41,557 bases of DNA, taken from positions 1-41,557 of the forward strand of contig CALWDM010000022.1 of the NCBI GenBank assembly GCA_944376695.1, read 5' to 3'. This document shows positions 16,148-24,690 of the stretch, piece after piece (position 1 is the stretch's first letter; the number at the start of each line of letters is the position of its first letter). The translations under genes were made by a program, and so were the position numbers. Under the pieces are notes generated by a model. That model did no database searches. It saw only the letters and a list, made by a program, of their open reading frames with translations, and was not told the DNA's origin. This DNA is from an uncultured Mediterraneibacter sp. Its GTDB lineage: Bacteria > Bacillota > Clostridia > Lachnospirales > Lachnospiraceae.

Positions 16148-17623
16148 TTACGCTTCCCGGATCTCCCGGCTGAGCTTTGCGATCCCTTCCCGGATCCTGC
16201 GCAGGGACTCTTCTTTTCCGAACACTTCCATCAGCTCTGTGGCGCCTCCCGGAGTGTTCTGTTTGCCTGAGACAGCGGTACGCAGCGGCCACATTACATA
16301 GCCGATCTTATATTCCTTCTCTCCCGCAAACGCCTTGAGCATCTCAAAGAGCGCGTCATTGCTGTAGTCGTCCTGAGCTTCAAGCAGCGGCAGCACCTCT
16401 TCGAGAAGGGCAAGTCCCTTCTCCGGGTCTGTCTTCATCTTCTTATGCCTGTAAAGCTCGCTGTCATATTCCGGCAGCTCCTCAAAGAAGTCGATCTGAG
16501 CGCAGATGTCCGGGAGGATCTCGATCCTCGTCTTGACGAGCGCTGCAATCTTCTTCAGGTCATAATCCTTTGTGACCGTGCTGCGGATATAGGGCTCTGC
16601 CAGCTCATAGAACCGGTCAAAGTCCATTGCCTTTAAATATTCGCCGTTCATCCATTTCAGCTTCACTGTGTCAAAGACTGCCGGAGACTTGCTCATATGG
16701 CGGTAATCAAACGCCTCCACCAGCTCTTCCAGAGAGAAGATCTCCCTGTTGTCGGACGGACACCAGCCCAGCAGCGCCACATAGTTGACCACTGCTTCTG
16801 ACACATACCCCTGGTCGATCAGATCCTCATAGGAAGAATGGCCGCAGCGCTTGCTCAGCTTTTTGTGGTTTTCATCCGTGATGAGCGGACAGTGCACATA
16901 CACCGGGATTTCCCATCCGAAGGCCTCGTAGAGACGGTTGTACTTCGGCGCGGAGGATAAGTATTCATTTCCTCTCACCACGTGAGTGATCCCCATCAGA
17001 TGGTCGTCGATCACGTTCGCGAAATTGTATGTCGGGAACCCGTCCGACTTGATCAGGATCATGTCGTCCAGCTCATTGTTGGGCACTGTGATATCCCCGT
17101 AGATCTCGTCATGGAAGGTCGTCTCTCCCTCATTCGGGACATTCAGGCGGATGACCCACGGCTTTCCAGCCGCCAGGTTTGCCTCGACCTCTTCCCTGCT
17201 CAGTCCCAGGCAGTGCTTGTCATAGACAACGATATCCGTGCCGTCATCCGACACAGAGGTTTTCAGTGATTCCAGACGCTCTTTGCCGCAGAAACAGTAA
17301 TATGCATCGCCCTGCTCCACAAGCTGCTTCGCATACTTAAGGTACAGCCCGGAAGCCTGCCTCTCGCTCTGTACATAGGGGCCGTACCCTCCGTCCTTGT
17401 CCGGTCCCTCGTCATGCTTCAGCCCGGTCTTCTCCAGGGTCCTGTATATGATATCCAGAGCTCCCTCCACGAAACGCTCCTGGTCCGTATCCTCCACACG
17501 GAGGATGAAGTCTCCTCCCTCGTGCTTTGCGATTAGATACGCGTAGAGCGCTGTCCTTAAATTTCCCACATGCATGCGCCCCGTCGGGCTGGGAGCAAAT
17601 CTTGTCCTTACTTTATTACTCAT
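16148..17623 (-). CDS. gltX: Glutamyl-tRNA synthetase
   Basis: A 491-residue class I synthetase that charges tRNA-Glu (and in Bacillota often tRNA-Gln, which is then amidated). The HIGH-type motif is [17 protein letters not shown] near the N-terminus; the KMSKS-type motif is KKLSKR around residue 240. Length is normal and the C-terminal anticodon-binding helical domain is complete. ATG at 17623 is preceded by TTGGAG at 7 bases. The frame is open for a further 72 codons upstream but has no ribosome site there. The start overlaps the stop of an 11-codon leader frame. Its leader of about 200 bases lacks a T-box signature. Confidence 0.95.
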   Translation of the reverse strand: MSNKVRTRFAPSPTGRMHVGNLRTALYAYLIAKHEGGDFILRVEDTDQERFVEGALDIIYRTLEKTGLKHDEGPDKDGGYGPYVQSERQASGLYLKYAKQLVEQGDAYYCFCGKERLESLKTSVSDDGTDIVVYDKHCLGLSREEVEANLAAGKPWVIRLNVPNEGETTFHDEIYGDITVPNNELDDMILIKSDGFPTYNFANVIDDHLMGITHVVRGNEYLSSAPKYNRLYEAFGWEIPVYVHCPLITDENHKKLSKRCGHSSYEDLIDQGYVSEAVVNYVALLGWCPSDNREIFSLEELVEAFDYRHMSKSPAVFDTVKLKWMNGEYLKAMDFDRFYELAEPYIRSTVTKDYDLKKIAALVKTRIEILPDICAQIDFFEELPEYDSELYRHKKMKTDPEKGLALLEEVLPLLEAQDDYSNDALFEMLKAFAGEKEYKIGYVMWPLRTAVSGKQNTPGGATELMEVFGKEESLRRIREGIAKLSREIREA

Positions 17624-17655
17624 TCTTTTTCTCCAATCCTGGTCTGTTTTTTCAT
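17620..17655 (-). CDS. Candidate 11-residue leader peptide coupled to gltX
   Basis: ATG at 17655 opens a frame for [11 protein letters not shown], and its TGA overlaps the gltX ATG (ATGA). AGGAG lies 7 bases upstream, stronger than the site for gltX itself. Ribosomes finishing this peptide would be placed to start gltX, so it may couple or tune gltX translation. It ends with a Glu-Lys-Glu run. This rests on position and signal only. Confidence 0.45.
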   Translation of the reverse strand: MKKQTRIGEKE

Positions 17656-17962
17656 TTTCACACTCCTCCGCCAGACAGATCGCTGCGTCTTCCGCATACG
17701 ATGAAATCCCTCTCTGGTCCGTGCAGTGCTCTGTTCCTGTCACAGGAAGCATATCCGGCTTCTCCGCCCCGCCCGCCGCAGGTGTCATGACGCCATTGCC
17801 GGGATCCCTCCCCGGCACACAGAAGCGGAGACCCGGCATTCAATGTCCCGTACATGGTATTATAAAACATATCAGAGGATTCTTCAACAAACAACTTCCC
17901 TTCTGGAACCTGCAGTTACTGTCCCTCTCAAACCAGTGAGTTTTGCATTTCTTTTCCCGGAA
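17656..17962 (-). promoter_or_regulatory. gltX: gltX promoter and long leader region
   Basis: The minus-strand promoter is TTGAAG (17882-17887), 17 bases, TATAAT (17859-17864). About 200 bases of leader follow before the leader-peptide start, including a hairpin with TGCCGGG/CCCGGCA arms. No T-box consensus and no other gene is seen. Between this promoter and the stop of the LRR gene (17963) I find no clear terminator. Confidence 0.65.
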
Positions 17963-18964
17963 TCAGCCTGCCAGATCACCAGACAGGAGCAGACGGATGG
18001 ATGACGGCAGGTTTCCTGTGTCTGACAGACTGCATCCGACCGCGTCCAAAATCTCTATCTGAGCTGTGGCAAAAGCATCCTCCGCAAACCGTGTCACCCT
18101 CTGAGGCACTTTATAAGCGCCTGTTCTCGCAGAGGGGAAACCGAGAATACACGTTCCATTTTCTGAGAACAATACACCGTCTTCTGTAAAACAGACGTCC
18201 GAACCTTCTGCTTCCAGCCATTCCAGGCTTCTGAGACATGCAAACGCTCCCTCTTCTATCCGGGTGATCTCTGAAGGAATATAAATTTCCGTGATCAGCT
18301 CTGAGATGTCTGCAAAGGCCGTCGCTCTTATGCCTGAGCACTCCTCGGAAGGAAGGATCACATATCCGTCGGATATCACATCCGCATGTGCGATCCCGCA
18401 GATCATCCCGGAAGTATCCACAAGAAAGCCGTTCACATTTTTCGGGCCGCTTTCCGACATCCCCTCTCCCGGAAGACTTTCCGGCGGAAACTCTTCTTCC
18501 GGAACCAACGTCTCCTTCCCGTCCTCCGGCAGAACAGGAGCCGCTGTCTCCGGAACAGCTATCTCAGAGACTGATACTTCCGGTCCTCCGGGAATTGAAT
18601 CCGCTCCCGGAACCACTGCTGCCCCGGATGCTTCCCCCGCGGCATTTCCCGGTATATCAGCGGATTTGCCAGGGATACCCTCAAATGCGGATTTGATATC
18701 CGCGGATAAAATTTCATCTGCTCCGTATATCCCTGACAAAATACTTTCTGACACTATCGGTTCCTTTCCGTACAGAGCAGTTTCCGCCGCTTTCTCCTCC
18801 CTTTCCACAGCCCCTTCTCCGGGCAGTCCCTGGATTCTTTCGTTCCCATATTCCACGCCGGCGACAGCAAGCATAAGCAGGAGCAGAACAGCCGCCGTTC
18901 TCTCCAGCCTGCGTAATACTTCTGCTGATTTCCACTCCACATAAATCTCTTCACACCACTCCAT
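17963..18964 (-). CDS. Membrane-anchored leucine-rich repeat (BspA-type) protein
   Basis: A 333-residue protein with a short cytoplasmic N-terminus (about 22 residues), one membrane helix (RTAAVLLLLMLAVAGV), a long low-complexity Ala/Glu/Gly/Pro/Ser linker (roughly 45-190), and a C-terminal domain of BspA-like LRR_5 repeats (IYIPSEITRIEEGAFACLRSLEWLE, with the IPSEITRIEEGAF core). Such domains sit outside the cell and serve adhesion or protein contacts. There are only three to four repeats, fewer than usual. ATG at 18964 has AAAGGGG upstream. It is a single-gene unit behind purB, with palindrome GGAAAT-T-ATTTCC (19001-19013, minus strand) in its upstream region. Confidence 0.75.
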   Translation of the reverse strand: MEWCEEIYVEWKSAEVLRRLERTAAVLLLLMLAVAGVEYGNERIQGLPGEGAVEREEKAAETALYGKEPIVSESILSGIYGADEILSADIKSAFEGIPGKSADIPGNAAGEASGAAVVPGADSIPGGPEVSVSEIAVPETAAPVLPEDGKETLVPEEEFPPESLPGEGMSESGPKNVNGFLVDTSGMICGIAHADVISDGYVILPSEECSGIRATAFADISELITEIYIPSEITRIEEGAFACLRSLEWLEAEGSDVCFTEDGVLFSENGTCILGFPSARTGAYKVPQRVTRFAEDAFATAQIEILDAVGCSLSDTGNLPSSIRLLLSGDLAG

Positions 18965-19000
18965 TTTGACCCCTTTCCTTTCTTCACCACAACTTAATCT

Positions 19001-19013
19001 GGAAATAATTTCC
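19001..19013. promoter_or_regulatory. Palindrome upstream of the LRR gene
   Basis: Perfect 6-bp arms GGAAAT and ATTTCC around one base, 37 bases upstream of the LRR gene start. Possible operator; no matching promoter is clear. Confidence 0.35.
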
Positions 19014-19042
19014 AACCTCTCTCAGGATAAGGTATCAGAGAA

Positions 19043-19076
19043 AAAGGAATGCCGCAATCCCCTGCAACATTCCTTT
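19043..19076 (-). terminator. Terminator of purB
   Basis: Nine-base perfect arms (19043-19051 with 19068-19076) and a second short inner pairing, followed on the minus strand by TTTTTCTC. It lies about 50 bases after the purB stop. Confidence 0.75.
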
Positions 19077-19127
19077 GCGCTTTTTCTTAAATTTTCCGCC
19101 TGTGACAGTACGTCATTTCACAATTCC

Positions 19128-20561
19128 CTAAACGTTGATCTCCGCCTTCATCCCCAGCTCGTGCTCATTTTCCTTAAGCAGCGGACAAATGACATTGTTC
19201 AGGTATGCATCCACCTGTTCCTTCGCGCGTCCCACATATTTCGCGGGATCCATGGTCTTTTTCAGATCCTCCAGGCTTAAGTTGAACGCCGGATCCGCTG
19301 CGATCAGTTCCAGAAGGTTGTTTTCCAGGCCTTTTTCTTTTACATTCTTCCCGGCTTCCATGGAAAGCTCCCGGATCCTTTCGTGGAGTTCCTGGCGGTC
19401 GCCTCCCGCCTTCACCGCATCCATCATGATATTCTCGGTCGCCATAAAAGGCAGCTCGGACATGAGACGCTTCTCGATCACCTTCGGGTAAACCACAAGC
19501 CCGTCCACCACATTCAGGCACAGATCCAGAATGCCGTCGACGGCAAGGAAGCCCTCCGGCACACTGAGTCTCTTGTTCGCGGAGTCGTCCAGCGTCCTCT
19601 CAAACCACTGGGTCGCGGATGTGACCGCCGGATTCAGCGCGTCGATCATCACATAGCGGGACAGAGATGCGATACGCTCGCTGCGCATCGGGTTCCTCTT
19701 ATACGCCATGGCGGAGGAACCGATCTGTGTTTTCTCAAAGGGCTCCTCCACTTCTTTTAAGTGCTGGAGCAGCCGGATATCATTGGAAAACTTGTGGGCG
19801 CTTGCCGCGATCCCGGCAAGGATGTTCAGCACTCTTGTATCCACTTTTCTGGAATATGTCTGTCCGGATACCGGATAGCACGCCTTGAAACCCATTTTTT
19901 CTGCGATCATGGGGTCGATCCTGTCGATCTTCTTCTGGTCGCCGTCGAAAAGCTCCAGGAAGCTTGCCTGGGTGCCTGTCGTCCCCTTTGACCCCAGAAG
20001 CTTTAAGCTGCCGAGCACATAGTCCAGATCCTCCAGGTCCATGGCAAATTCCTGTATCCACAGGGTCGCCCTCTTTCCCACTGTCGTCGGCTGGGCCGGC
20101 TGGAAATGGGTAAACGCAAGGGTTGGCTGGGACTTCTGTTCCTCTGCGAATTTCGCCAGCTCCGCGATCACATTGACCAGCTTTTTGCGCACCAGCTTCA
20201 GAGCCTCAGACATAATGATAATGTCTGTGTTATCCCCTACATAGCACGATGTGGCTCCCAGATGGATGATCCCTTTCGCTTTCGGGCACTGCACACCGTA
20301 AGCGTAGACATGTGACATTACGTCATGGCGCACGGCTTTTTCTCTCTCCCGAGCTACATCATAATTGATATCATCCGCGTGGCTCTTAAGCTCTTCGATC
20401 TGTTCGTCTGTGATATTGAGCCCCAGTTCCTTCTCCGTCTCCGCAAGCGCGATCCACAGTCTTCTCCAAGTGCGGAATTTCTTGTCCGGTGAAAAGATAT
20501 ACTGCATCTCCCTGCTTGCATAGCGCTCGGAAAGAGGGCTTACATAACGGTCATTTGACAT
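19128..20561 (-). CDS. purB: Adenylosuccinate lyase
   Basis: A 477-residue member of the fumarase/aspartase superfamily, catalysing two fumarate-releasing steps of purine synthesis (SAICAR to AICAR, and adenylosuccinate to AMP). The signature loop is GSSAMAYKRNPMRSE (commonly GSSAMPYKRNP), with the HLGATSCYVGDN and TLAFTHFQPAQPTT regions upstream. The Ala instead of Pro in the signature is seen in the longer, eukaryote-like PurB type, which fits the length. ATG follows AAGGAG by 9 bases. It lies behind purF with a 234-base gap holding its own probable promoter. Confidence 0.94.
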   Translation of the reverse strand: MSNDRYVSPLSERYASREMQYIFSPDKKFRTWRRLWIALAETEKELGLNITDEQIEELKSHADDINYDVAREREKAVRHDVMSHVYAYGVQCPKAKGIIHLGATSCYVGDNTDIIIMSEALKLVRKKLVNVIAELAKFAEEQKSQPTLAFTHFQPAQPTTVGKRATLWIQEFAMDLEDLDYVLGSLKLLGSKGTTGTQASFLELFDGDQKKIDRIDPMIAEKMGFKACYPVSGQTYSRKVDTRVLNILAGIAASAHKFSNDIRLLQHLKEVEEPFEKTQIGSSAMAYKRNPMRSERIASLSRYVMIDALNPAVTSATQWFERTLDDSANKRLSVPEGFLAVDGILDLCLNVVDGLVVYPKVIEKRLMSELPFMATENIMMDAVKAGGDRQELHERIRELSMEAGKNVKEKGLENNLLELIAADPAFNLSLEDLKKTMDPAKYVGRAKEQVDAYLNNVICPLLKENEHELGMKAEINV

Positions 20562-20795
20562 ATCCCTGATCTCCTTTATCGTCTATACTTATCTCCTGAT
20601 CCCTGCGTCCGCCAGGAATGCCGGCGTTTTTCCGGCCCTGTCCTGCCTATCTGACGGGATCTGTCCGTCTATTATAGTAACATCCCTGCGTCCATCCGGC
20701 AACACTTTCTTACCTTGCCGTTACTTTGCTTTTTCCTGACATGCATCCTGCCCGAAGGCCAGCCCTGCGCCTGCCCGCAGGTCAGCCTTACCTCC
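20562..20795 (-). promoter_or_regulatory. purF-purB intergenic control region
   Basis: A TATAAT -10 (minus strand, 20671-20680 area) probably starts purB transcription, though no good -35 is placed. The 12-mer ATCCCTGCGTCC occurs twice, at 20599-20610 and 20692-20703, one copy on each side of the -10. GC-rich inverted arms just after the purF stop could end part of its transcription but lack a T run. Confidence 0.45.
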
Positions 20796-22229
20796 TTACA
20801 TCTGCTCGAAGGCGTGGCTGATATCTTGCCCCGGTACTTCCATGGGATAATTCCCCGTAAAGCAGGCATCGCAGTACCCCAGCTCTCCCACCATATCTCT
20901 CAGCTTCGCGACTTCCATATATCCGAGGGAATCCGCGCCGATCATCTTCCGGATCTCTTCCGGCGTACGGGAACGGGCGATCAGCTGTTCATCCGACGGC
21001 ACGTCTGTCCCGAAATAGCAGGGGTAAAGGAACGGAGGGGAGCTGATCCGGACATGGACCTCCGTGGCCCCGGCATTTTTCAGCATCTTGATGATATTGG
21101 CGCAGGTGGTCCCCCTGACGATGGAATCGTCCACCATAACGACCCTCTTCCCCCTTACCACATCGGGAATCACGTTGAGCTTGATCTTTACGCCGGATTC
21201 CCGTTCACTTTGCTTCGGCTTGATAAATGTCCTTCCCACATAACTGTTCTTGTGGAACGCCATTCCGTAAGGGATACCCGACCGCTCGGAATACCCCTTC
21301 GCCGCCACCAGCCCGGAATCCGGCACGCCCACCACCAGGTCCGCGTCCACGGGATAGGACTCTGCCAGCGCTTTTCCCGCGAGAATGCGCGCTTGATAGA
21401 CATTTACTCCGTCGATGGCGCTGTCCGTCCGCGCGAAGTAGATATACTCAAAAATGCATCTCGCATGCTGATTCGCGGGAACTGCCATGCTCATATCCGA
21501 GGCAATCCCGTCTTTTGTGATCGTCACAATCTCCCCGGGCCGCACATCCCTTACGAACTCCGCATCCACTGCCGCGATGGCGCAGCTCTCGGATGCCAGA
21601 AAATATGTGTTCTCTCTTTTCCCGATACAGAGCGGCTTCAGGCCGAACGGGTCCCTGGCCCCGATCATTTTGCGGGGACTGTTCACTACAAGGGCATAAG
21701 CGCCCCGGAGTTTTTTCATGGCATTTTTCACCGCGTCCTCCGCGGTCTTTGTGTTCAGCCGCTCCCGCGCGATGTGGTAGGCGATCACCTCAGAATCGAT
21801 GGTCGTCTGGAAGATGGCGCCCGTGTATTCCAGCTCATGCCGCAGTTCCACCGCATTGACCAGGTTCCCGTTGTGGGCGATGGCAAGCGTCCCCTTTACA
21901 TAATTGATGACAAGAGGCTGGGCATTCTCCACCCTTGTGCCGCCCGCCGTAGAGTAGCGGACATGGCCCACTCCAAGATTGCCTTTCAACTTTGCCAGTT
22001 CCCCCTCGTCAAAGACTTCATTGACGAGTCCGAGCCCTTTCCTTGAGAGCACTTTTCTCTGCCCGGATGTATCAGTCACTGCGATGCCGCAGCTCTCCTG
22101 CCCTCTGTGCTGGAGTGCGAAAAGCCCATAATAGATGGACGCGGCAACGTCGCGTCCATCTATGTCACAGGCTCCAAAGACTCCGCATTCCTCCCCAAGT
22201 CCTGTGGTAATATGTTCATATCCTGTCAT
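20796..22229 (-). CDS. purF: Amidophosphoribosyltransferase (glutamine PRPP amidotransferase)
   Basis: A 477-residue enzyme for the first committed step of purine synthesis: PRPP plus glutamine gives phosphoribosylamine. The glutaminase nucleophile is Cys15 in EECGVFGA, so a 14-residue propeptide should be cleaved. The PRPP loop is VVMVDDSIVRGTT. Cysteines in HARCIFEY, YPCYFG and GYCDAC match the four ligands of the [4Fe-4S] cluster in the B. subtilis type enzyme. The gene follows an amino acid transporter ATPase gene after 14 bases; its ribosome site overlaps that gene's stop, so transporter and purF form one unit. Confidence 0.96.
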   Translation of the reverse strand: MTGYEHITTGLGEECGVFGACDIDGRDVAASIYYGLFALQHRGQESCGIAVTDTSGQRKVLSRKGLGLVNEVFDEGELAKLKGNLGVGHVRYSTAGGTRVENAQPLVINYVKGTLAIAHNGNLVNAVELRHELEYTGAIFQTTIDSEVIAYHIARERLNTKTAEDAVKNAMKKLRGAYALVVNSPRKMIGARDPFGLKPLCIGKRENTYFLASESCAIAAVDAEFVRDVRPGEIVTITKDGIASDMSMAVPANQHARCIFEYIYFARTDSAIDGVNVYQARILAGKALAESYPVDADLVVGVPDSGLVAAKGYSERSGIPYGMAFHKNSYVGRTFIKPKQSERESGVKIKLNVIPDVVRGKRVVMVDDSIVRGTTCANIIKMLKNAGATEVHVRISSPPFLYPCYFGTDVPSDEQLIARSRTPEEIRKMIGADSLGYMEVAKLRDMVGELGYCDACFTGNYPMEVPGQDISHAFEQM

Positions 22230-22243
22230 TTAGCTCCTGCTCC

Positions 22244-23029
22244 TTATTGATTCGTAAAACGTGATAAAAACTGCTTTGTTCGCTCTTCCTTCGGATTCTC
22301 AAACACTTCCGCCGGAGTGCCCTGCTCCATGATGCGGCCGCCGTCCATAAAGATCACCTGGCTGGACACATCCCTGGCAAACGCCATCTCATGGGTCACG
22401 ATGATCATCGTCGTCTCCTGGTCCGCCAGCCCCTTGATTACTTTAAGCACTTCCCCGGTCAGCTCCGGATCCAGAGCTGAGGTCGGCTCGTCAAAGCAGA
22501 GGATATCCGGCTTCATCGCCAGTGCCCTGGCGATGGCCACTCTCTGGCACTGGCCGCCGGAGAGCTGGTGGGGATAATTGTCCATCCGGTCTGACAACCC
22601 CATCTGGTCCAGGAGGTTCCCCGCCTCTGCCTCGATCTGTTTGTGGATCTCTTTTTTCCGCGCTTTATAGTCTGTCTTCTCCTTCTCCAGAAGTTCCTTT
22701 GCCAGCATGACATTCTGGAGGGCCGTATACTGGGGGAACAGATTGAAAGACTGGAACACCAGCCCGAAATGGAGCCGCTTCCTCCTGATCTCGCCCTCTT
22801 TCATCGTCGCCCGGTCCCCTGCGTCGAACAGCGTCTCCCCGTTCACACGGATCACGCCTCCGTCCGGACGCTCAAGGAAATTCAGACACCGCAGCAGGGT
22901 TGTCTTGCCGCTTCCCGAAGATCCGATCAGGGAGAGCACCTTTCCTTTATCCAACGAAAAACTGATATCTTTTAATACTTCCGTATGTCCGAAACTCTTG
23001 CTTACGTGCTGTACTTCCAAAATCGCCAT
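22244..23029 (-). CDS. Polar amino acid ABC transporter ATP-binding protein (GlnQ type)
   Basis: A 261-residue importer ATPase. Walker A is [11 protein letters not shown], the Q-loop [11 protein letters not shown], the signature [15 protein letters not shown], Walker [16 protein letters not shown], and the H-loop VTHEM. This set is typical of the polar amino acid family (glutamine, histidine, cystine). There is an insertion of about 15 charged residues ([18 protein letters not shown]) before the signature that some clostridial members share. The ATG follows GGAG by 9 bases, 12 bases after the permease stop. It is followed directly by purF, which uses glutamine; glutamine is thus a reasonable but unproved substrate. 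Confidence 0.92.
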   Translation of the reverse strand: MAILEVQHVSKSFGHTEVLKDISFSLDKGKVLSLIGSSGSGKTTLLRCLNFLERPDGGVIRVNGETLFDAGDRATMKEGEIRRKRLHFGLVFQSFNLFPQYTALQNVMLAKELLEKEKTDYKARKKEIHKQIEAEAGNLLDQMGLSDRMDNYPHQLSGGQCQRVAIARALAMKPDILCFDEPTSALDPELTGEVLKVIKGLADQETTMIIVTHEMAFARDVSSQVIFMDGGRIMEQGTPAEVFENPKEERTKQFLSRFTNQ

Positions 23030-23041
23030 ATGCTCTGTCTC

Positions 23042-23722
23042 CTATCTGAAATACTCCAGTTTTTTCTCAAGACGTCCCAGAAGGACAGTCAGGATGCCGT
23101 TAAAGATCAGATAGTACACTGCTGTGAAGAACAGCGGCCAGATCACGCCTGCGATCCCCATGTTTCCTTTCATAAAGGACTGACCCGCGAAAATGACTTC
23201 CTGGAGAGAGATAATGCGGGAAAGCGAGGTATCCTTTACCAGCGTGATGATCTCGTTTGACATTGGAGGCACGATCCTTTTTACCATCTGAAGGAGCTTG
23301 ACCTTAAAGAAGATCTGGCTCTTCGTCATACCCAGCACAAGCCCTGCCTCTTCCTGTCCCTTCGGCACTCCCTGGATCCCTCCGCGGTAGATCTCCGAAA
23401 AATAGCAGGCATAGTTGAAGATAAACGCAATGGAAGCCGCGAGAAAGCGTCCGCTCTCACCGCCGCCCCAGATATTGTTTCCCATAAGCCCTGGCATGAA
23501 ATAAATAATCAAAAGCTGGATCATCAGAGGGGTCCCCCTGATGATCCATACAACAATCTTTGTGAAATAGCTTAACGGCTTAAACCGGGACATGGACCCA
23601 AAGGAAATGATAAGTCCCAGTGGGATCGCTCCCAGAAGGGTCACAAAAAACAGCTTTAAAGTCTGTAAAAATCCCGTGTTCAGCGCCTGTATAACAATAG
23701 GAAACTGTTCTGCAAATGTCAT
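23042..23722 (-). CDS. Polar amino acid ABC transporter permease (HisMQ/GlnP type)
   Basis: A 226-residue permease with about five membrane helices. The EAA loop of the His/Glu/Gln/Arg type is visible (EEAGLVLGMTKSQIFFKVKLLQ), and RGTPLMIQLLIIYF is typical of the third segment. It probably forms a homodimer, since only one permease gene is present. The start at 23722 is chosen for the GGAG site 7 bases upstream; the frame extends upstream into the binding-protein gene without a site. Middle gene of the binding protein, permease, ATPase, purF unit. Confidence 0.93.
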   Translation of the reverse strand: MTFAEQFPIVIQALNTGFLQTLKLFFVTLLGAIPLGLIISFGSMSRFKPLSYFTKIVVWIIRGTPLMIQLLIIYFMPGLMGNNIWGGGESGRFLAASIAFIFNYACYFSEIYRGGIQGVPKGQEEAGLVLGMTKSQIFFKVKLLQMVKRIVPPMSNEIITLVKDTSLSRIISLQEVIFAGQSFMKGNMGIAGVIWPLFFTAVYYLIFNGILTVLLGRLEKKLEYFR

Positions 23723-23756
23723 GGCATAACTCCGTCCGTGAAAACTGTCCTTTTTA

Positions 23757-24572
23757 TTATTCTGTGACCAGCATATCCTGGATGCCGTATGTCTCTGCAA
23801 GCTCCTGGATCGTGCCGTCTTCATAGCATGTATCAAAGAATTTGCCGAGTTCCTCTCTCAGGTCAGATCCCTTGCGGAAGCCTACGCCATACTCCTCGCT
23901 GCTCAGGTGCACAGTATATGTAAGGTCTTCATAGCTTGTGCCCTCGCCGATCATGGCCGCTGCCATCAGCAGGTCGATGACTGCCGCGTCGGATGTGCCT
24001 GCCGCGACTTCCATCAGCGCGTCCGCCTGCGCGGTCACCGGTGTGACACTAAGCCCTCTTCTCTCAAGTTCCGCCTCGCCTGCGCTTCCCGCTTCAGCGG
24101 CAAAGTTTAAGTCAGCAAGGCTGTCCTCGTCCTGATACTGATCCGCCACATCAGACGGCACTACGACAACCTGCGCATTCGCCAGATAAGCGTCTGTACA
24201 GTCCATGGAACTGGTCACTTCCTCGGTCAGCGTCATCCCGTTCCACACGCAGTCGATCGTCTTTCCGTCCAGCTCGAGGATCTTGTTGTCCCAGTCGATC
24301 TCAACGAATTCCACTTCTACGCCAAGGCTTTCCGCAAATGCCTTTGCCAGATCCGCGTCAAAGCCGATCCACCCGCCGTTCTCATCCTTATAATCCATGG
24401 GTTCAAAGTTCGTAATACCCACGACAAGGGCGCCTTTGTCTTTGACATAGTCCATATCACTTGTCTCAGCGGCATCTCCGTCCGAACCGGTTCCTGCTTT
24501 GGAACCGCATCCCGCTAGCATGGTAACAACAAGTCCTGAACAGAGCAGCATGCTCAATACTTTTCTCTTCAT
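23757..24572 (-). CDS. Polar amino acid ABC transporter substrate-binding lipoprotein
   Basis: A 271-residue SBP_bac_3 family protein. The signal peptide ends in the lipobox MLAGC, giving a lipid-anchored Cys around residue 22. The mature domain carries the usual text: GALVVGITNFEPMDYKDENG, WIGFDADLAKAFAESLGVEVEFVEI, then CVWNGMTLTEE. It captures a polar amino acid outside the cell for the downstream permease and ATPase. ATG at 24572 has GGGAGG 5 bases upstream. It is the first gene after a strong promoter. Confidence 0.93.
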   Translation of the reverse strand: MKRKVLSMLLCSGLVVTMLAGCGSKAGTGSDGDAAETSDMDYVKDKGALVVGITNFEPMDYKDENGGWIGFDADLAKAFAESLGVEVEFVEIDWDNKILELDGKTIDCVWNGMTLTEEVTSSMDCTDAYLANAQVVVVPSDVADQYQDEDSLADLNFAAEAGSAGEAELERRGLSVTPVTAQADALMEVAAGTSDAAVIDLLMAAAMIGEGTSYEDLTYTVHLSSEEYGVGFRKGSDLREELGKFFDTCYEDGTIQELAETYGIQDMLVTE

Positions 24573-24585
24573 GATTTCCTCCCTG

Positions 24586-24600
24586 GCCGGGGAACCCGGC
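24586..24600 (-). other. Short GC-rich hairpin in the 5' leader of the amino acid transporter operon
   Basis: GCCGGG-GAA-CCCGGC, directly upstream of the ribosome site of the binding-protein gene. It may affect mRNA stability or access of ribosomes. There is no T run, so it is not a terminator. Confidence 0.4.
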
Positions 24601-24656
24601 TTCTTGCTTTTTTTCTCTACCAATGAGTCACTGTACTACGGTAAAGTTACCCTTGC

Positions 24657-24685
24657 ATTCTAACACAGGGAAAAGACTGTGTCAA
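24657..24685 (-). promoter_or_regulatory. Promoter of the amino acid transporter-purF operon with a palindromic spacer
   Basis: Minus-strand -35 TTGACA (24680-24685), 17-base spacer, -10 TAGAAT (24657-24662). ACACAG (24663-24668) and CTGTGT (24677-24682) form an inverted repeat spanning almost exactly the spacer, a likely repressor site. It begins only 6 bases after the stop of the preceding gene. Confidence 0.75.
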
Positions 24686-24690
24686 ACACA

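Noticed and set aside
17624-17839. N-terminal extension of gltX by 72 residues
   Set aside because: The frame is open, but there is no ribosome site at 17839 and known GluRS proteins begin at the ATG used here.
17656-17860. T-box riboswitch in the gltX leader
   Set aside because: The leader is long enough, but the conserved AGGGTGGNACCGCG block and a terminator before the start are both absent.
20715-22046. A 443-codon plus-strand open frame opposite purF
   Set aside because: It lies antisense to a well-conserved purF, its product is His/Arg-rich without family resemblance, and it has no promoter or ribosome site.
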